64,000 bases of DNA, from NCBI GenBank assembly GCA_963830495.1, contig CAWHMS010000002.1, positions 372,001 to 436,000 of the forward strand, written 5' to 3'. This document shows positions 18,293 through 26,361 of the stretch, in pieces. The position numbers were made by a program, and so were the translations under genes. Source of the DNA: CAWHMS01 sp963830495. GTDB lineage: Bacteria; Actinomycetota; Actinomycetes; Propionibacteriales; Nocardioidaceae. Below the pieces are notes generated by a model. The model did not search any database and was not told the DNA's origin. It saw nothing but the letters and a program-made list of their open reading frames with translations. Position 1 is the first letter of the stretch. Every line of letters starts with the position of its first letter.

Positions 18293-18703
18293 ATGGCCAA
18301 ACCCCCGCTGCGAGCCGACGTCGCGGCCATGCTGCGCGAGCCCAACCCAGCCGTGATCGCCACGCTGCGCCGGGACGGCCACCCGGTGTCGGTCGCCACG
18401 TGGTACCTGGTCGAGGACGACGGACGCATCTTGGTCAACATGGACGGGGGGCGCAAGCGTCTGGACCACCTTCGCGCCGATCCACGGGTCACGCTGACGG
18501 CCCTCCGGCCGGACGACTGGTACACGCACGTCTCCGTCCAGGGTCGCGTCGTCGACATGGCCGACGACCCCGGCCTGGCCGATATCGACCGGCTCGCGCG
18601 CCACTACACCGGCAACCCCTATCGCAATCGCGAGCGGCGTCGAGTCAGCGCTTGGATCGAGGTCGAGTCCTGGCATGGCTGGGGCGCTGCCGCCCGAGCC
18701 TGA
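18293..18703 (+). CDS. PNPOx-like flavin/F420-binding family protein
   Basis: A 136-residue split-barrel protein of the pyridoxamine-5'-phosphate-oxidase/F420-dependent reductase superfamily. Features are the N-terminal LREPNPAVIATLRRDGHPVS, the strand pair TWYLVEDDGRILVNMDGGRK, and RLDHLRADPRVTLTALRP. These form the cofactor-binding face in Rv1155-like proteins. Cofactor (F420, FMN or haem) and substrate are unresolved. An ideal AGGAGG lies eight bases before ATG 18293. It is followed by the trpS leader region, whose expression appears to be separate. Confidence 0.8.
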   Translation: MAKPPLRADVAAMLREPNPAVIATLRRDGHPVSVATWYLVEDDGRILVNMDGGRKRLDHLRADPRVTLTALRPDDWYTHVSVQGRVVDMADDPGLADIDRLARHYTGNPYRNRERRRVSAWIEVESWHGWGAAARA

Positions 18704-18728
18704 GCGCCGCTTGCCGTACCATCGTCGT

Positions 18729-18767
18729 ATGACGTCGAGAGCGCTGCGCGTGTGGTGGCCGTCCTGA
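18729..18767 (+). CDS. trpS leader peptide with tandem Trp codons
   Basis: A 12-residue open frame, MTSRALRVWWPS, lies about 110 bases before trpS. Tryptophan is the rarest residue, yet two TGG codons stand side by side (18753-18758), immediately before a set of mutually exclusive hairpins. This is the hallmark of ribosome-mediated attenuation: stalling at Trp codons under Trp-tRNA shortage changes RNA folding. Leader peptides with tandem Trp codons are known before actinobacterial trp genes. No strong ribosome-binding site is visible; the ATG is preceded by CCATCGTCGT. Confidence 0.75.
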   Translation: MTSRALRVWWPS

Positions 18768-18835
18768 CCGGACGGCTCTTCGACGTACTCACGACACTCA
18801 CTTCGGCCGTCCCCTCAGGGGCGGCCTCTTGTTGT
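18758..18835 (+). promoter_or_regulatory. Transcription attenuator of trpS (1:2, 2:3 and 3:4 segments)
   Basis: Segment 1 (GCCGTCC, 18758-18764, overlapping the second Trp codon) can pair with segment 2 (GGACGGC, 18770-18776). Segment 2 can equally pair with segment 3 (GCCGTCC, 18806-18812), which is identical to segment 1. Segment 3 is also the 5' arm of a GC-rich hairpin (18805-18814 with 18818-18826) followed by TCTTGTTGT, an intrinsic-terminator shape. A ribosome stalled on the Trp codons would cover segment 1, free segment 2 to take segment 3, and prevent the terminator. The logic is that of the classical trp attenuator. Confidence 0.75.
18805..18835 (+). terminator. Attenuator terminator before trpS
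   Basis: GGCCGTCCCC, loop TCA, GGGGCGGCC forms a stem of nine pairs with one bulged T, then TCTTGTTGT. It lies 40 bases upstream of the trpS start, where only a regulatory terminator makes sense. Confidence 0.7.
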
Positions 18836-18875
18836 GGTCGCGACTGTGGGGATCCAGAGATCACCAGGAGCAGAC

Positions 18876-19859
18876 ATGACCCCCACACCACGCGTGCTGT
18901 CCGGCATCACTCCCAGCGGCTCGCTGACACTCGGCAACTATCTCGGCGCCCTCCGCCGCTTCGTCGACGGCCAGGGGCGACAAGACGGCGTGTTCTTCGT
19001 CGCCGACCTGCACGCCATGACGACACCACACGAGCCGGAGAAGCTGCGCCGGGTGACCCTTGAGACGGCGGCACTCTTCTTTGCCAGCGGCTTGGATCCT
19101 GCCCGGTCGACCGTATTCTTGCAGTCGCAGGTGCCGGCGCACGTCGAGCTTTCCTATCTGCTGGAGTCGACGGCGTACGTCGGAGAGCTCTCGCGCATGA
19201 TCCAGTTCAGGGAGAAGGGCGATCGCCCGGGGACACGCGCCAGCCTGTTCACCTATCCGTGCCTGATGGCGGCCGACATCTTGCTGTACGACACCGAGTC
19301 GGTGCCGGTGGGCGGCGACCAGGACCAGCATGTCGAGCTCGCCCGTGACTTGGCGCTGCGCTTCAACCGTCGTTACGGCGACACATTCGTGGTGCCGCGT
19401 GTGGCGCGCGCAGCGCTGGCCGCCCGGATTGCTGACCTGGCCGATCCAGCCGCCAAGATGAGCAAGTCGGCGCCTGACGCGGCAGCCGGCGTGATCAGGA
19501 TGCGCGACGAGCCGCGGGTGATCCAGCGGAGGATCAGTCGCGCCGTCACCGACTCGGAGTCGGAGGTGCGCTACGACCCGACGGCCAAGCCTGGTGTTTC
19601 GAACCTGCTGGCCATCCTGGCGGCGATCGAGCATGGCGACCCGGCCGCCGTGGCGACCCGCTTCTCGTCGTACGGGGAGCTCAAGAAGCACACGGCCGAG
19701 ACGGTGATCGGCCTGCTGGAGCCGATCCGGCGGCGGTGTGCTGCCCTGCTGGCCGACGAGGCCGCCCTGCTGGCCGTGCTACGGGACGGCGCGGAGCGGG
19801 CGTCCGCCCGAGCCCAGCCGGTGCTCGCCCGCGCTCGCCACGCCGTCGGTCTCCTCTGA
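18876..19859 (+). CDS. trpS: Tryptophanyl-tRNA synthetase
   Basis: A class Ic aminoacyl-tRNA synthetase that charges tRNA(Trp) in the cytoplasm. The 327-residue protein has the HIGH-equivalent TPSGSLTLGNYLGAL (residues 12-26) and the KMSKS signature AAKMSKSAPDAA (Lys194). SVPVGGDQDQHVELARDLALRFN is the conserved tryptophan and ATP-site region. Length is normal for bacterial TrpRS. The ATG at 18876 has CCAGGAGCAG in front; earlier in-frame GTG codons lie in the attenuator and are rejected. Expression is probably controlled by the leader peptide and hairpins just upstream, coupling synthesis to Trp-tRNA supply. It converges with glpD. Confidence 0.95.
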   Translation: MTPTPRVLSGITPSGSLTLGNYLGALRRFVDGQGRQDGVFFVADLHAMTTPHEPEKLRRVTLETAALFFASGLDPARSTVFLQSQVPAHVELSYLLESTAYVGELSRMIQFREKGDRPGTRASLFTYPCLMAADILLYDTESVPVGGDQDQHVELARDLALRFNRRYGDTFVVPRVARAALAARIADLADPAAKMSKSAPDAAAGVIRMRDEPRVIQRRISRAVTDSESEVRYDPTAKPGVSNLLAILAAIEHGDPAAVATRFSSYGELKKHTAETVIGLLEPIRRRCAALLADEAALLAVLRDGAERASARAQPVLARARHAVGLL

Positions 19860-19869
19860 CCCCCGTCCT

Positions 19870-19916
19870 CCCGCCGAGTGGCCACCTTCTTCCCGCCGAG
19901 TGGTCAGGGGGTCCTT
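19870..19916. repeat. Two copies of a CCCGCCGAGTGG intergenic repeat
   Basis: CCCGCCGAGTGGCCACC (from 19870) and CCCGCCGAGTGGTCAGG (from 19892) stand 22 bases apart between the convergent trpS and glpD genes. The same CCGAGTGGTCAGG core recurs as 22-base tandem units at 52805-52870, so this is a dispersed intergenic repeat family. Its function is unknown. Confidence 0.6.
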
Positions 19917-19970
19917 CGTATCGAAGAAGCCAGCAACTTCTTGACCGCCCGAGGGCATGGAGAGGCGGGG

Positions 19971-21689
19971 TCAATCGAGAGCGCGGCCGACGGCGACGGC
20001 TCGGGTGTCGGGCGCTGCGATCCGCGCGGCGTCGGCATCCAGATCGTCGGTCTTGCGCTGACTCTCGCGCTCGGCCTCGACCCGGGCGGCGTAGGCGGCA
20101 ACCTCGTTGCGCACCCGGTCCTCGTCCCACCCCAGCGCCGTGGCCGCGATCTGGGCTACAGCGGGGGCGCTGGCCGTGCCCCGGTCGGGCGTCTCGATGG
20201 AGATGCGGGTACGTCGCGCGAGCATGTCGTCCAGATGCAGCGCACCCTCGTAGGTCGCGGCATACAGGATCTCGACGCGTAGATACTCCTCCGCTCCCTC
20301 CAGCGGCTCGAGGAGCCCCGGGTCGTCGGCCGCCAGCTCGAAGAGCTCCTCGACCATCGAGCCGTAGCGGTCGAGCAGGTGCTGGACCCGCCACTTGGGC
20401 AGCCCGCGCCGTTGCGCCAACCGGTCGACCTGGTTGACCAAGGCGTGATAGCCCTCGGCGCCCACGAGCGGAATGTTCGCCGTCACGCTGGGTGGCACGT
20501 TGCCGCTGATGTCTTCGGCGGCGGCATCGATCGCGTCGGCGGCCATGACCCGGTAGGTCGTGTACTTGCCGCCGGCGATGGAGATCAGACCTGGCTGCGG
20601 TCGCGCGACGGCGTGCTCCCGGGACAGCGCAGAGGTCGACTCGTTCTCGCCCGCGAGCAACGGGCGGAGGCCGGCGTACACGCCCTGGATGTCGTCGTGC
20701 GTGAGCGGCACCGACAGCACGGCGTTCACGTGGTCGAGGATGTAGTCGAGGTCGGCCTTGCTCGCCGCGGGGTGGGACTTGTGGAGCTCCCAATCGGTGT
20801 CGGTCGTGCCCACGATCCAGTGCGTGCCCCACGGTATGACGAAGAGCACCGACTTCTCGGTGCGCAGGATCAGGCCGGTCTCGGAGTTGATCCGGTCCCT
20901 CGGTACGACGATGTGCACTCCCTTCGAGGCGCGCACGTGGAACCGGCCTCGCCCGCCGGCCATGGTCTGGACATCGTCGGTCCAGACTCCGGTTGCGTTG
21001 ACGACGACCGAGGCGCTGACATCGATGACCTGGTCGGTCTCCACGTCACGGACGCGGGCGCCGACGATGCGCTCACCCGCGTGCCGGAGGTCCACCACCT
21101 CGGCCGAGTTCAGCACCGTCGCGCCGTACGCCGCCGCAGTACGCGCCACCGTGAGCGTGTGCCGCGCGTCGTCAGCCTGGGCGTCGTAGTACACGACGGC
21201 ACCGGACAGCGACGACCGCTTCAAGGCCGGAACCATCCGCAATGCGCCGCCCCTGGTGAGGTGCCGATGCCGTGGCACGGACCGGGCGCCGCCCATGTTG
21301 TCGTAGAGCGTGAGGCCCGCGGTGACGTACGGCCGCTCCCAGAATCGGTGCTCAAGCGGGTAAAGGAATGAGACCGGTTTGACCAGGTGGGGCGCGATTC
21401 GCGTGAGCATCAGCTCACGTTCGCGTAGGGCCTCTCGCACCAGGCCGAAATTCAACTGTTCCAGGTAGCGCAAACCACCGTGGAAGAGCTTTGACGAGCG
21501 CGACGAAGTGCCCGAAGCAAAGTCGCGCGCCTCAACAAGAGCGACCGACAAACCGCGGGTAGCCGCGTCCAATGCTGCACCAGAACCGGTGACCCCGCCA
21601 CCGATGACCAGGACGTCGAACTTGTGAGACCCCAGCCTCTCGAGGTTCTTGGCCCGCTGGTCGCTGTCAAGTCGTGGAGACGGTCGCAT
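19971..21689 (-). CDS. glpD: Glycerol-3-phosphate dehydrogenase (FAD-dependent)
   Basis: A 572-residue membrane-associated flavoprotein that oxidises sn-glycerol-3-phosphate to dihydroxyacetone phosphate and feeds the quinone pool. The FAD dinucleotide motif is VLVIGGGVTGSGAALDAATR (about residues 26-45), followed by the family signatures SGTSSRSSKLFHGGLRYLEQ and, later, ISIAGGKYTTYRVMA. A C-terminal DAO-associated domain is present. The ATG at 21689 has GGAGGG upstream and is preferred over the GTG at 21713. It is divergent from glpF-glpK, with which it forms the glycerol-use locus; the 144-base gap presumably holds shared control sites. Confidence 0.92.
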   Translation of the reverse strand: MRPSPRLDSDQRAKNLERLGSHKFDVLVIGGGVTGSGAALDAATRGLSVALVEARDFASGTSSRSSKLFHGGLRYLEQLNFGLVREALRERELMLTRIAPHLVKPVSFLYPLEHRFWERPYVTAGLTLYDNMGGARSVPRHRHLTRGGALRMVPALKRSSLSGAVVYYDAQADDARHTLTVARTAAAYGATVLNSAEVVDLRHAGERIVGARVRDVETDQVIDVSASVVVNATGVWTDDVQTMAGGRGRFHVRASKGVHIVVPRDRINSETGLILRTEKSVLFVIPWGTHWIVGTTDTDWELHKSHPAASKADLDYILDHVNAVLSVPLTHDDIQGVYAGLRPLLAGENESTSALSREHAVARPQPGLISIAGGKYTTYRVMAADAIDAAAEDISGNVPPSVTANIPLVGAEGYHALVNQVDRLAQRRGLPKWRVQHLLDRYGSMVEELFELAADDPGLLEPLEGAEEYLRVEILYAATYEGALHLDDMLARRTRISIETPDRGTASAPAVAQIAATALGWDEDRVRNEVAAYAARVEAERESQRKTDDLDADAARIAAPDTRAVAVGRALD

Positions 21690-21737
21690 CGTCACCCTCC
21701 ATGGGTTCACCAACTGAAGAACGCGCTAAACAATTCG

Positions 21738-21767
21738 TTGACCTGCCAGATACGCCGGTCCTAGTGT
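21738..21767 (+). promoter_or_regulatory. Candidate sigma-70-type promoter of glpF-glpK
   Basis: TTGACC (21738-21743) and TAGTGT (21762-21767) are separated by 18 bases in an AT-richer part of the glpD-glpF gap. The distance to the GTG of glpF is about 65 bases. The -35 matches well, the -10 only partly. Confidence 0.45.
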
Positions 21768-21833
21768 CATACACAGTAACCACTGATGCAGCGGCCGGGG
21801 AGGGTCCAGCCGCTCGAGCCACGGAGGTCCTTT

Positions 21834-22577
21834 GTGGACGTAGGTTTCGGAGATATCTTCCTGAGTGAGCTCATGGGCACGGCCATGCTTACGCTGCTCG
21901 GTTGCGGTGTGGTGGCCAACGCCGTACTGGCAAAGAACAAGGGATTCAACGGCGGATTCCTGATGATCACCATCGGCTGGGGATTCGCAGTCTTCTCAGG
22001 TGTGTACGTCGCCTACAAGAGCGGCGCGCACCTCAACCCCGCCGTCACCTTCGGCATCTGGTCCTCCGGTCTGGAGGAGTACGCCCCGGGCGTCGCCGTC
22101 GACTTCGGCAACACCATCGCCTATCTGTGTGGTGAGTTCGCAGGCGCCTTCCTGGGTGCCGTCGTCTGCTGGCTGGCCTACCGGGATCACTTCGACGACC
22201 CGGAGAGCGAAGCGGGCGCCAAGCTCGGCACCTTCTCCACCGGCCCCGCCATCCGCAACACGCCTTGGAACTTCGTGACAGAGGTCGTGGGCACGTTCGT
22301 GCTGGTCTTCGTGATCCTGTCGTTCGGCAAGACCCCGACCGAGATCGGCCCGCTCGCGGTCGCGCTGCTCGTGGTCGGCATCGGCGCCTCGCTCGGTGGC
22401 CCGACCGGTTACGCGATCAACCCGGCCCGCGACCTCGGACCTCGGATCGCCCACGCAGTACTGCCCATCAAGGGCAAAGGCGACAGCGATTGGGGCTACT
22501 CGTGGATTCCGGTTGCGGGTCCGCTGGTCGGTGGCATCGTGGGAGGCATCCTCGCCAACATCGTCGGCTTCGTCTGA
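21834..22577 (+). CDS. glpF: Glycerol uptake facilitator (aquaglyceroporin)
   Basis: A 247-residue channel of the MIP family that lets glycerol cross the membrane by facilitated diffusion. Six membrane segments and both half-helix NPA boxes are visible: SGAHLNPAVTFGIW (about residue 65) and TGYAINPARDLGPRIAHAV (about residue 190). The aspartate after the second NPA (NPARD) is the hallmark of glycerol facilitators versus water channels. The GTG at 21834 has ACGGAGGTCC in front and gives a short cytoplasmic N-terminus. glpK follows 18 bases after its stop, so uptake and trapping by phosphorylation are co-expressed. Confidence 0.93.
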   Translation: MDVGFGDIFLSELMGTAMLTLLGCGVVANAVLAKNKGFNGGFLMITIGWGFAVFSGVYVAYKSGAHLNPAVTFGIWSSGLEEYAPGVAVDFGNTIAYLCGEFAGAFLGAVVCWLAYRDHFDDPESEAGAKLGTFSTGPAIRNTPWNFVTEVVGTFVLVFVILSFGKTPTEIGPLAVALLVVGIGASLGGPTGYAINPARDLGPRIAHAVLPIKGKGDSDWGYSWIPVAGPLVGGIVGGILANIVGFV

Positions 22578-22595
22578 TCAGGGAGTGTTCAAGAC

Positions 22596-24110
22596 ATGGC
22601 TCAGTACGTCGCAGCAATCGACCAAGGCACGACAAGCACCCGCTGCATGGTCTTCGACCACTCGGGTGGCGTCGTATCGGTCGACCAGGTCGAGCACGAG
22701 CAGATCTTTCCTCGTGCCGGTTGGGTCGAGCACAACGCCATCGAGATTTGGGACAACACCCGCAAGGTCATCGGCGGCGCCCTCTCCAAGGCCAACCTGA
22801 ACTCCGGGAACATCGACGCCGTCGGCATCACCAACCAGCGTGAGACGGCGATGGTGTGGGACAAGAACACCGGCGAGCCCGTCTACAACGCGATCGTCTG
22901 GCAGGACACCCGTACCCAGAAGATCGTCGACGAGCTCGGCGGGAGCGAAGGCGCCGACAAGTACAAGTCCAAGGTCGGGCTGCCGCTCGCCACCTACTTC
23001 TCCGGGCCTAAGGTCAAGTGGATCCTCGACAACGTCGACGGTGCGCGTGAGAAGGCCGAGAACGGCGACCTGTTGTTCGGCAACATGGACACCTGGGTGC
23101 TGTGGAACCTCACCGGTGGTGCAGAAAACAACGGGGTTCACGTCACCGACGTGACCAACGCCAGCCGCACGATGCTGATGGACCTGTCCACGCTGGCCTG
23201 GGACGAAGGGATCGCCGCCGACATGGGCATCCCGATGTCGATGCTCCCGGAGATCAAGTCCTCCTCGGAGGTGTACGGCGAGTGCAAGCCCGGCGTCATC
23301 AACGGCGTACCCGTGGCGGGCATCCTCGGCGACCAGCAGGCGGCAACCTTCGGGCAGGCCTGTCTCGAGGTCGGTACGGCGAAGAACACCTACGGCACCG
23401 GCAACTTCATGCTGCTCAACACGGGCGAGGAGCAGGTGCCGAGCGAGAACGGCCTGCTGACGACCGTGTGCTACAAGATCGGCGACAACAAGCCGATCTA
23501 CGCCCTGGAGGGATCCATCGCTGTCACCGGCTCGCTGGTGCAGTGGGTCCGGGACAACCTCGGCCTGATCAGTCAGGCGCCGGAGATCGAGGACCTCGCG
23601 GCCTCGGTCGACGACAACGGCGGTGCGTACTTCGTGCCGGCCTTCTCCGGGTTGTTCGCCCCGCACTGGCGTTCTGACGCGCGGGGCGCTCTCGTTGGAT
23701 TGACCCGATACGTCAACAAGGGTCACATCGCACGTGCGGTGCTGGAGGCCACGGCCTTCCAGACCCGCGAGGTGCTCGACGCGATGAACGCCGATTCCGG
23801 AGTGCCGCTCAAGGAGCTCAAGGTCGACGGCGGCATGGTGGTCAACGAGACGCTCATGCAGTTCCAGGCGGACATCCTCGACGTCGACGTCGTACGCCCG
23901 AAGGTAGCGGAGACGACGGCCCTGGGGTCGGCGTACGCCGCGGGTCTCGCCGTCGGCTTCTGGGAGAGCGAGGACGACATCCGCAAGAACTGGGGCGAGG
24001 ACAAGCGGTGGACGCCGCAGATGGACAACGCCGATCGGGAGAAGACCTACCGCAACTGGAAGAAGGCAGTCACCAAGACCCTGGATTGGGTCGACGAAGA
24101 CGTCGACTGA
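22596..24110 (+). CDS. glpK: Glycerol kinase
   Basis: A 504-residue FGGY-family kinase that phosphorylates glycerol to sn-glycerol-3-phosphate, the substrate of GlpD. The N-terminal phosphate loop is AIDQGTTSTRCMVFDHSG, with GITNQRETAMVWDKNTG nearby. The FGGY signatures include ILGDQQAATFGQACLEVG, YGTGNFMLLNTG and the C-terminal LKVDGGMVVNETLMQFQADI. All regions match the bacterial enzyme at normal length. The ATG at 22596 follows ATCAGGGAG. A strong hairpin terminator follows at 24137. Confidence 0.95.
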   Translation: MAQYVAAIDQGTTSTRCMVFDHSGGVVSVDQVEHEQIFPRAGWVEHNAIEIWDNTRKVIGGALSKANLNSGNIDAVGITNQRETAMVWDKNTGEPVYNAIVWQDTRTQKIVDELGGSEGADKYKSKVGLPLATYFSGPKVKWILDNVDGAREKAENGDLLFGNMDTWVLWNLTGGAENNGVHVTDVTNASRTMLMDLSTLAWDEGIAADMGIPMSMLPEIKSSSEVYGECKPGVINGVPVAGILGDQQAATFGQACLEVGTAKNTYGTGNFMLLNTGEEQVPSENGLLTTVCYKIGDNKPIYALEGSIAVTGSLVQWVRDNLGLISQAPEIEDLAASVDDNGGAYFVPAFSGLFAPHWRSDARGALVGLTRYVNKGHIARAVLEATAFQTREVLDAMNADSGVPLKELKVDGGMVVNETLMQFQADILDVDVVRPKVAETTALGSAYAAGLAVGFWESEDDIRKNWGEDKRWTPQMDNADREKTYRNWKKAVTKTLDWVDEDVD

Positions 24111-24136
24111 CTCCGGGTCAGCGACACCCTTCACGT

Positions 24137-24174
24137 CACGTCGGGAGGCGACCGGTCGGTCGCCTCCCGACGTG
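24137..24174 (+). terminator. Long perfect hairpin terminator after glpK
   Basis: CACGTCGGGAGGCGACC (24137-24153) pairs fully with GGTCGCCTCCCGACGTG (24158-24174) around a GGTC loop, a 17-pair stem. It starts 26 bases after the glpK stop. The T-run is short (TGTTC), as is usual for GC-rich actinobacterial terminators. Confidence 0.8.
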
Positions 24175-24211
24175 TGTTCGCGGGCAGTCAGCCGCGGTTC
24201 GGCTGCCAGCG

Positions 24212-24240
24212 ATGAGGGTAACGCTGTGTTACGCACTCAT
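24212..24240. promoter_or_regulatory. Nested inverted repeat upstream of mscR
   Basis: ATGAG (24212-24216) mirrors CTCAT (24236-24240), and inside it GTAAC (24218-24222) mirrors GTTAC (24228-24232) around a five-base centre. The element stands about 100 bases before mscR in an AT-richer patch and looks like a dimeric repressor operator. The regulator is unknown. Confidence 0.4.
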
Positions 24241-24337
24241 TCCTCTGCGACGCCCGTCGACGACTGCTGACCCGGCACGGGTCCCGTAGAGTCGGCGGCG
24301 CTGATATCCACTTCGAGCCGCCGAGGGCAGGGACGCA

Positions 24338-25423
24338 ATGCCGCAGACAGTTCAGGGGGTCATCGCCAGGGAGAAGGGGAAGCCGGTCGAGCGGACCTCG
24401 ATCGTCGTGCCCGATCCGGGTCCAGGTGAGGCGCTGGTCGCCGTGCGGGCGTGCGGTGTCTGCCATACCGACCTGCACTACCGCGAGGGTGGCATCGGCG
24501 ACGACTTTCCCTACCTGCTCGGCCACGAGGCAGCCGGCGTCGTGGAGGCAGTGGGGGAGGGAGTCACCGATGTCGCACCGGGCGACTTCGTGGTCCTCAA
24601 CTGGCGCGCGGTCTGCGGCCAGTGCCGCGCGTGTCGGCGGGGGCGGCCCTGGTACTGCTTCGCGACGTACAACGCCACCCGGAAGATGACACTCGAGGAC
24701 GGCACTGAGCTGTCCGCTGCCCTGGGCATCGGGGCCTTTGCCGACAAGACGCTGGTGCATGCGGGCCAGTGCACCAAGGTCGACCCGCAGGCCCCAGCGA
24801 CCGCCGCAGGGCTGCTTGGCTGCGGCGTCATGGCCGGGCTCGGTGCGGCGATCAACACCGGTGGCGTGACGCGCGGCGACAGCGTCGCCGTGATCGGCTG
24901 CGGCGGTGTGGGTGTCGCAGCGATCGCCGGAGCCCGGCTGGCCGGCGCGGCCCGCGTGATCGGCATTGATCTCGACCCGCGCAAGCTCGAAGCGGCTCGG
25001 CGGCTGGGTGCGACGCACGTGGTCGACGGATCCACCGAGGATGTCGTCGAGTCGATCCGCGAGCTGACCGATGGGTTCGGCGCCGATGTCGTCATCGACG
25101 CGGTCGGGATCCCGGAGACCTACAAACAAGCCTTCTACGCTCGAGATCTGGCCGGGACCGTTGTCCTGGTCGGCGTACCGACGCCGGAGATGCGGCTCGA
25201 CATCAACCTTCAGGACATCTTCGGCCGGGGAGGGTCGCTCAAGTCGTCGTGGTACGGCGACTGCCTGCCGACCCGGGACTTCCCGATGCTGGTCGACCTC
25301 TACCTGCAAGGGAGGTTGCCACTGGACGCCTTCGTGTCGGAGACGATCGGCATCGGCGACGTCGAGGCAGCCTTCGACAAGATGCACGGCGGTGACGTGC
25401 TGAGGTCCGTGGTGGTGTGGTGA
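24338..25423 (+). CDS. mscR: S-(hydroxymethyl)mycothiol dehydrogenase (mycothiol-dependent formaldehyde dehydrogenase)
   Basis: A 361-residue zinc alcohol dehydrogenase that oxidises the formaldehyde-mycothiol adduct with NAD+; its mycobacterial counterpart also reduces S-nitrosomycothiol. The catalytic zinc site is ACGVCHTDLHYREGG plus LLGHEAAGVV; the structural zinc lobe is VCGQCRACRRGRPWYC. The NAD fold is VIGCGGVGVAAIAGARLAGA with the acidic NAD-selecting IGIDLDPRK. The family also shares the N-terminal VQGVIAREKGKPVE. The start is ATG 24338. A metallo-hydrolase gene overlaps its stop, as in mycobacteria. The gene implies that the host makes mycothiol. Confidence 0.9.
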   Translation: MPQTVQGVIAREKGKPVERTSIVVPDPGPGEALVAVRACGVCHTDLHYREGGIGDDFPYLLGHEAAGVVEAVGEGVTDVAPGDFVVLNWRAVCGQCRACRRGRPWYCFATYNATRKMTLEDGTELSAALGIGAFADKTLVHAGQCTKVDPQAPATAAGLLGCGVMAGLGAAINTGGVTRGDSVAVIGCGGVGVAAIAGARLAGAARVIGIDLDPRKLEAARRLGATHVVDGSTEDVVESIRELTDGFGADVVIDAVGIPETYKQAFYARDLAGTVVLVGVPTPEMRLDINLQDIFGRGGSLKSSWYGDCLPTRDFPMLVDLYLQGRLPLDAFVSETIGIGDVEAAFDKMHGGDVLRSVVVW

Positions 25424-26034
25424 CCGACGTGCGGATCGATCACGGCGTCACCCGCGGCACGTTCTCGTTGGACGGCCAGACCTTCGACGTCGACAACAAC
25501 GTCTGGGTGGTCGGCAACGACGACGAGTGCATCGTGATCGACGCCCCACACAACGTGCCCGACATCCGCACGGTGGTCGGAGGGCGGCGGGTGCTGGCCA
25601 TCGTGTGCACCCACGCCCACGACGACCATGTGCGAGTCGCGCCGCGGCTTGCCGACGCCGTCGACGCGCCGATCCTGCTGCATCCCGATGACGCCGTCGT
25701 GTGGGCGCTGACGCATCGTGACGTCGATCCGGACGGGCCGCTGCGGGACGGTCGGGTCCTCGTCGTCGGTGGCACGAAGCTGACGGTGCTGCACACCCCC
25801 GGGCACTCGCCCGGGTCGGTGTGCCTGTACGCCGCCGACCTGGGCGCGGTCTTCACCGGCGACACCCTCTTCAAGGGCGGACCAGGCGCCACCGGCCGGA
25901 GCTACTCCGACTACGACACGATCGTGTCGAGCATCAGGACTCGACTTTTCTCGTTGCCCCCGGAGACCGTCGTGCACCCAGGGCACGGCGACTCGACGAC
26001 GATCGCGGCCGAGGCCGCAGCGCTCGCGAGCTGA
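25420..26034 (+). CDS. MBL-fold metallo-hydrolase
   Basis: A 204-residue zinc hydrolase of the metallo-beta-lactamase superfamily (glyoxalase II-like). Ligand motifs are CTHAHDDHVR (HxHxDH), TPGHSPGSVCLY, FTGDTLFKGG and VHPGHGDSTTI. Its start overlaps the stop of mscR (GTGA at 25420-25423; an adjacent GTG at 25417 is possible). This gene pair is conserved in mycothiol-producing actinobacteria, so a role in hydrolysing the S-formyl-mycothiol product of MscR is a reasonable inference, not shown by the sequence. Confidence 0.85.
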   Translation: MTDVRIDHGVTRGTFSLDGQTFDVDNNVWVVGNDDECIVIDAPHNVPDIRTVVGGRRVLAIVCTHAHDDHVRVAPRLADAVDAPILLHPDDAVVWALTHRDVDPDGPLRDGRVLVVGGTKLTVLHTPGHSPGSVCLYAADLGAVFTGDTLFKGGPGATGRSYSDYDTIVSSIRTRLFSLPPETVVHPGHGDSTTIAAEAAALAS

Positions 26035-26104
26035 CCGAGCCGTGCGCCGAGCAGCGCACCGGGCGGAGAATGGACCATCACGTGCACAGCCGAGGAGCGC
26101 AGCC

Positions 26105-26290
26105 ATGACAGACGTCGGCCTGACCACCGAGCCGCCCTCCGACCCCGATCTCGACCCGGGCGGGGAGCCCTACTCGACACCTCGACCGACGGAGCCTGAC
26201 GTCGACCCGGGAGCCGAGCCCTACACCGACCCAGATCCCGACGAGCTGGACCCCTTCGGCGCGCCGGACGAGAGCGACCCCGACGCCTAA
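26105..26290 (+). CDS. Small Asp/Pro-rich acidic protein
   Basis: A 61-residue protein with no recognisable domain or signal peptide. It is built from imperfect repeats around DPG-x-EPY: LDPGGEPYSTP and VDPGAEPYTDP, ending in DPDPDELDP and DESDPDA. It has no basic-rich region and should be disordered and strongly acidic. The ATG at 26105 is preceded by CGAGGAGCGCAGCC, a good ribosome-binding site, which argues that this is a real gene. It lies between the formaldehyde pair and the fatty-acid genes; no function is assigned. Confidence 0.6.
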   Translation: MTDVGLTTEPPSDPDLDPGGEPYSTPRPTEPDVDPGAEPYTDPDPDELDPFGAPDESDPDA

Positions 26291-26361
26291 CGCCCGAAGG
26301 CACCAGCCGCAGCCGGGTCGAGGCGGATGCTGCTCACCGGTGCCGATGACAGAATCCCCCC

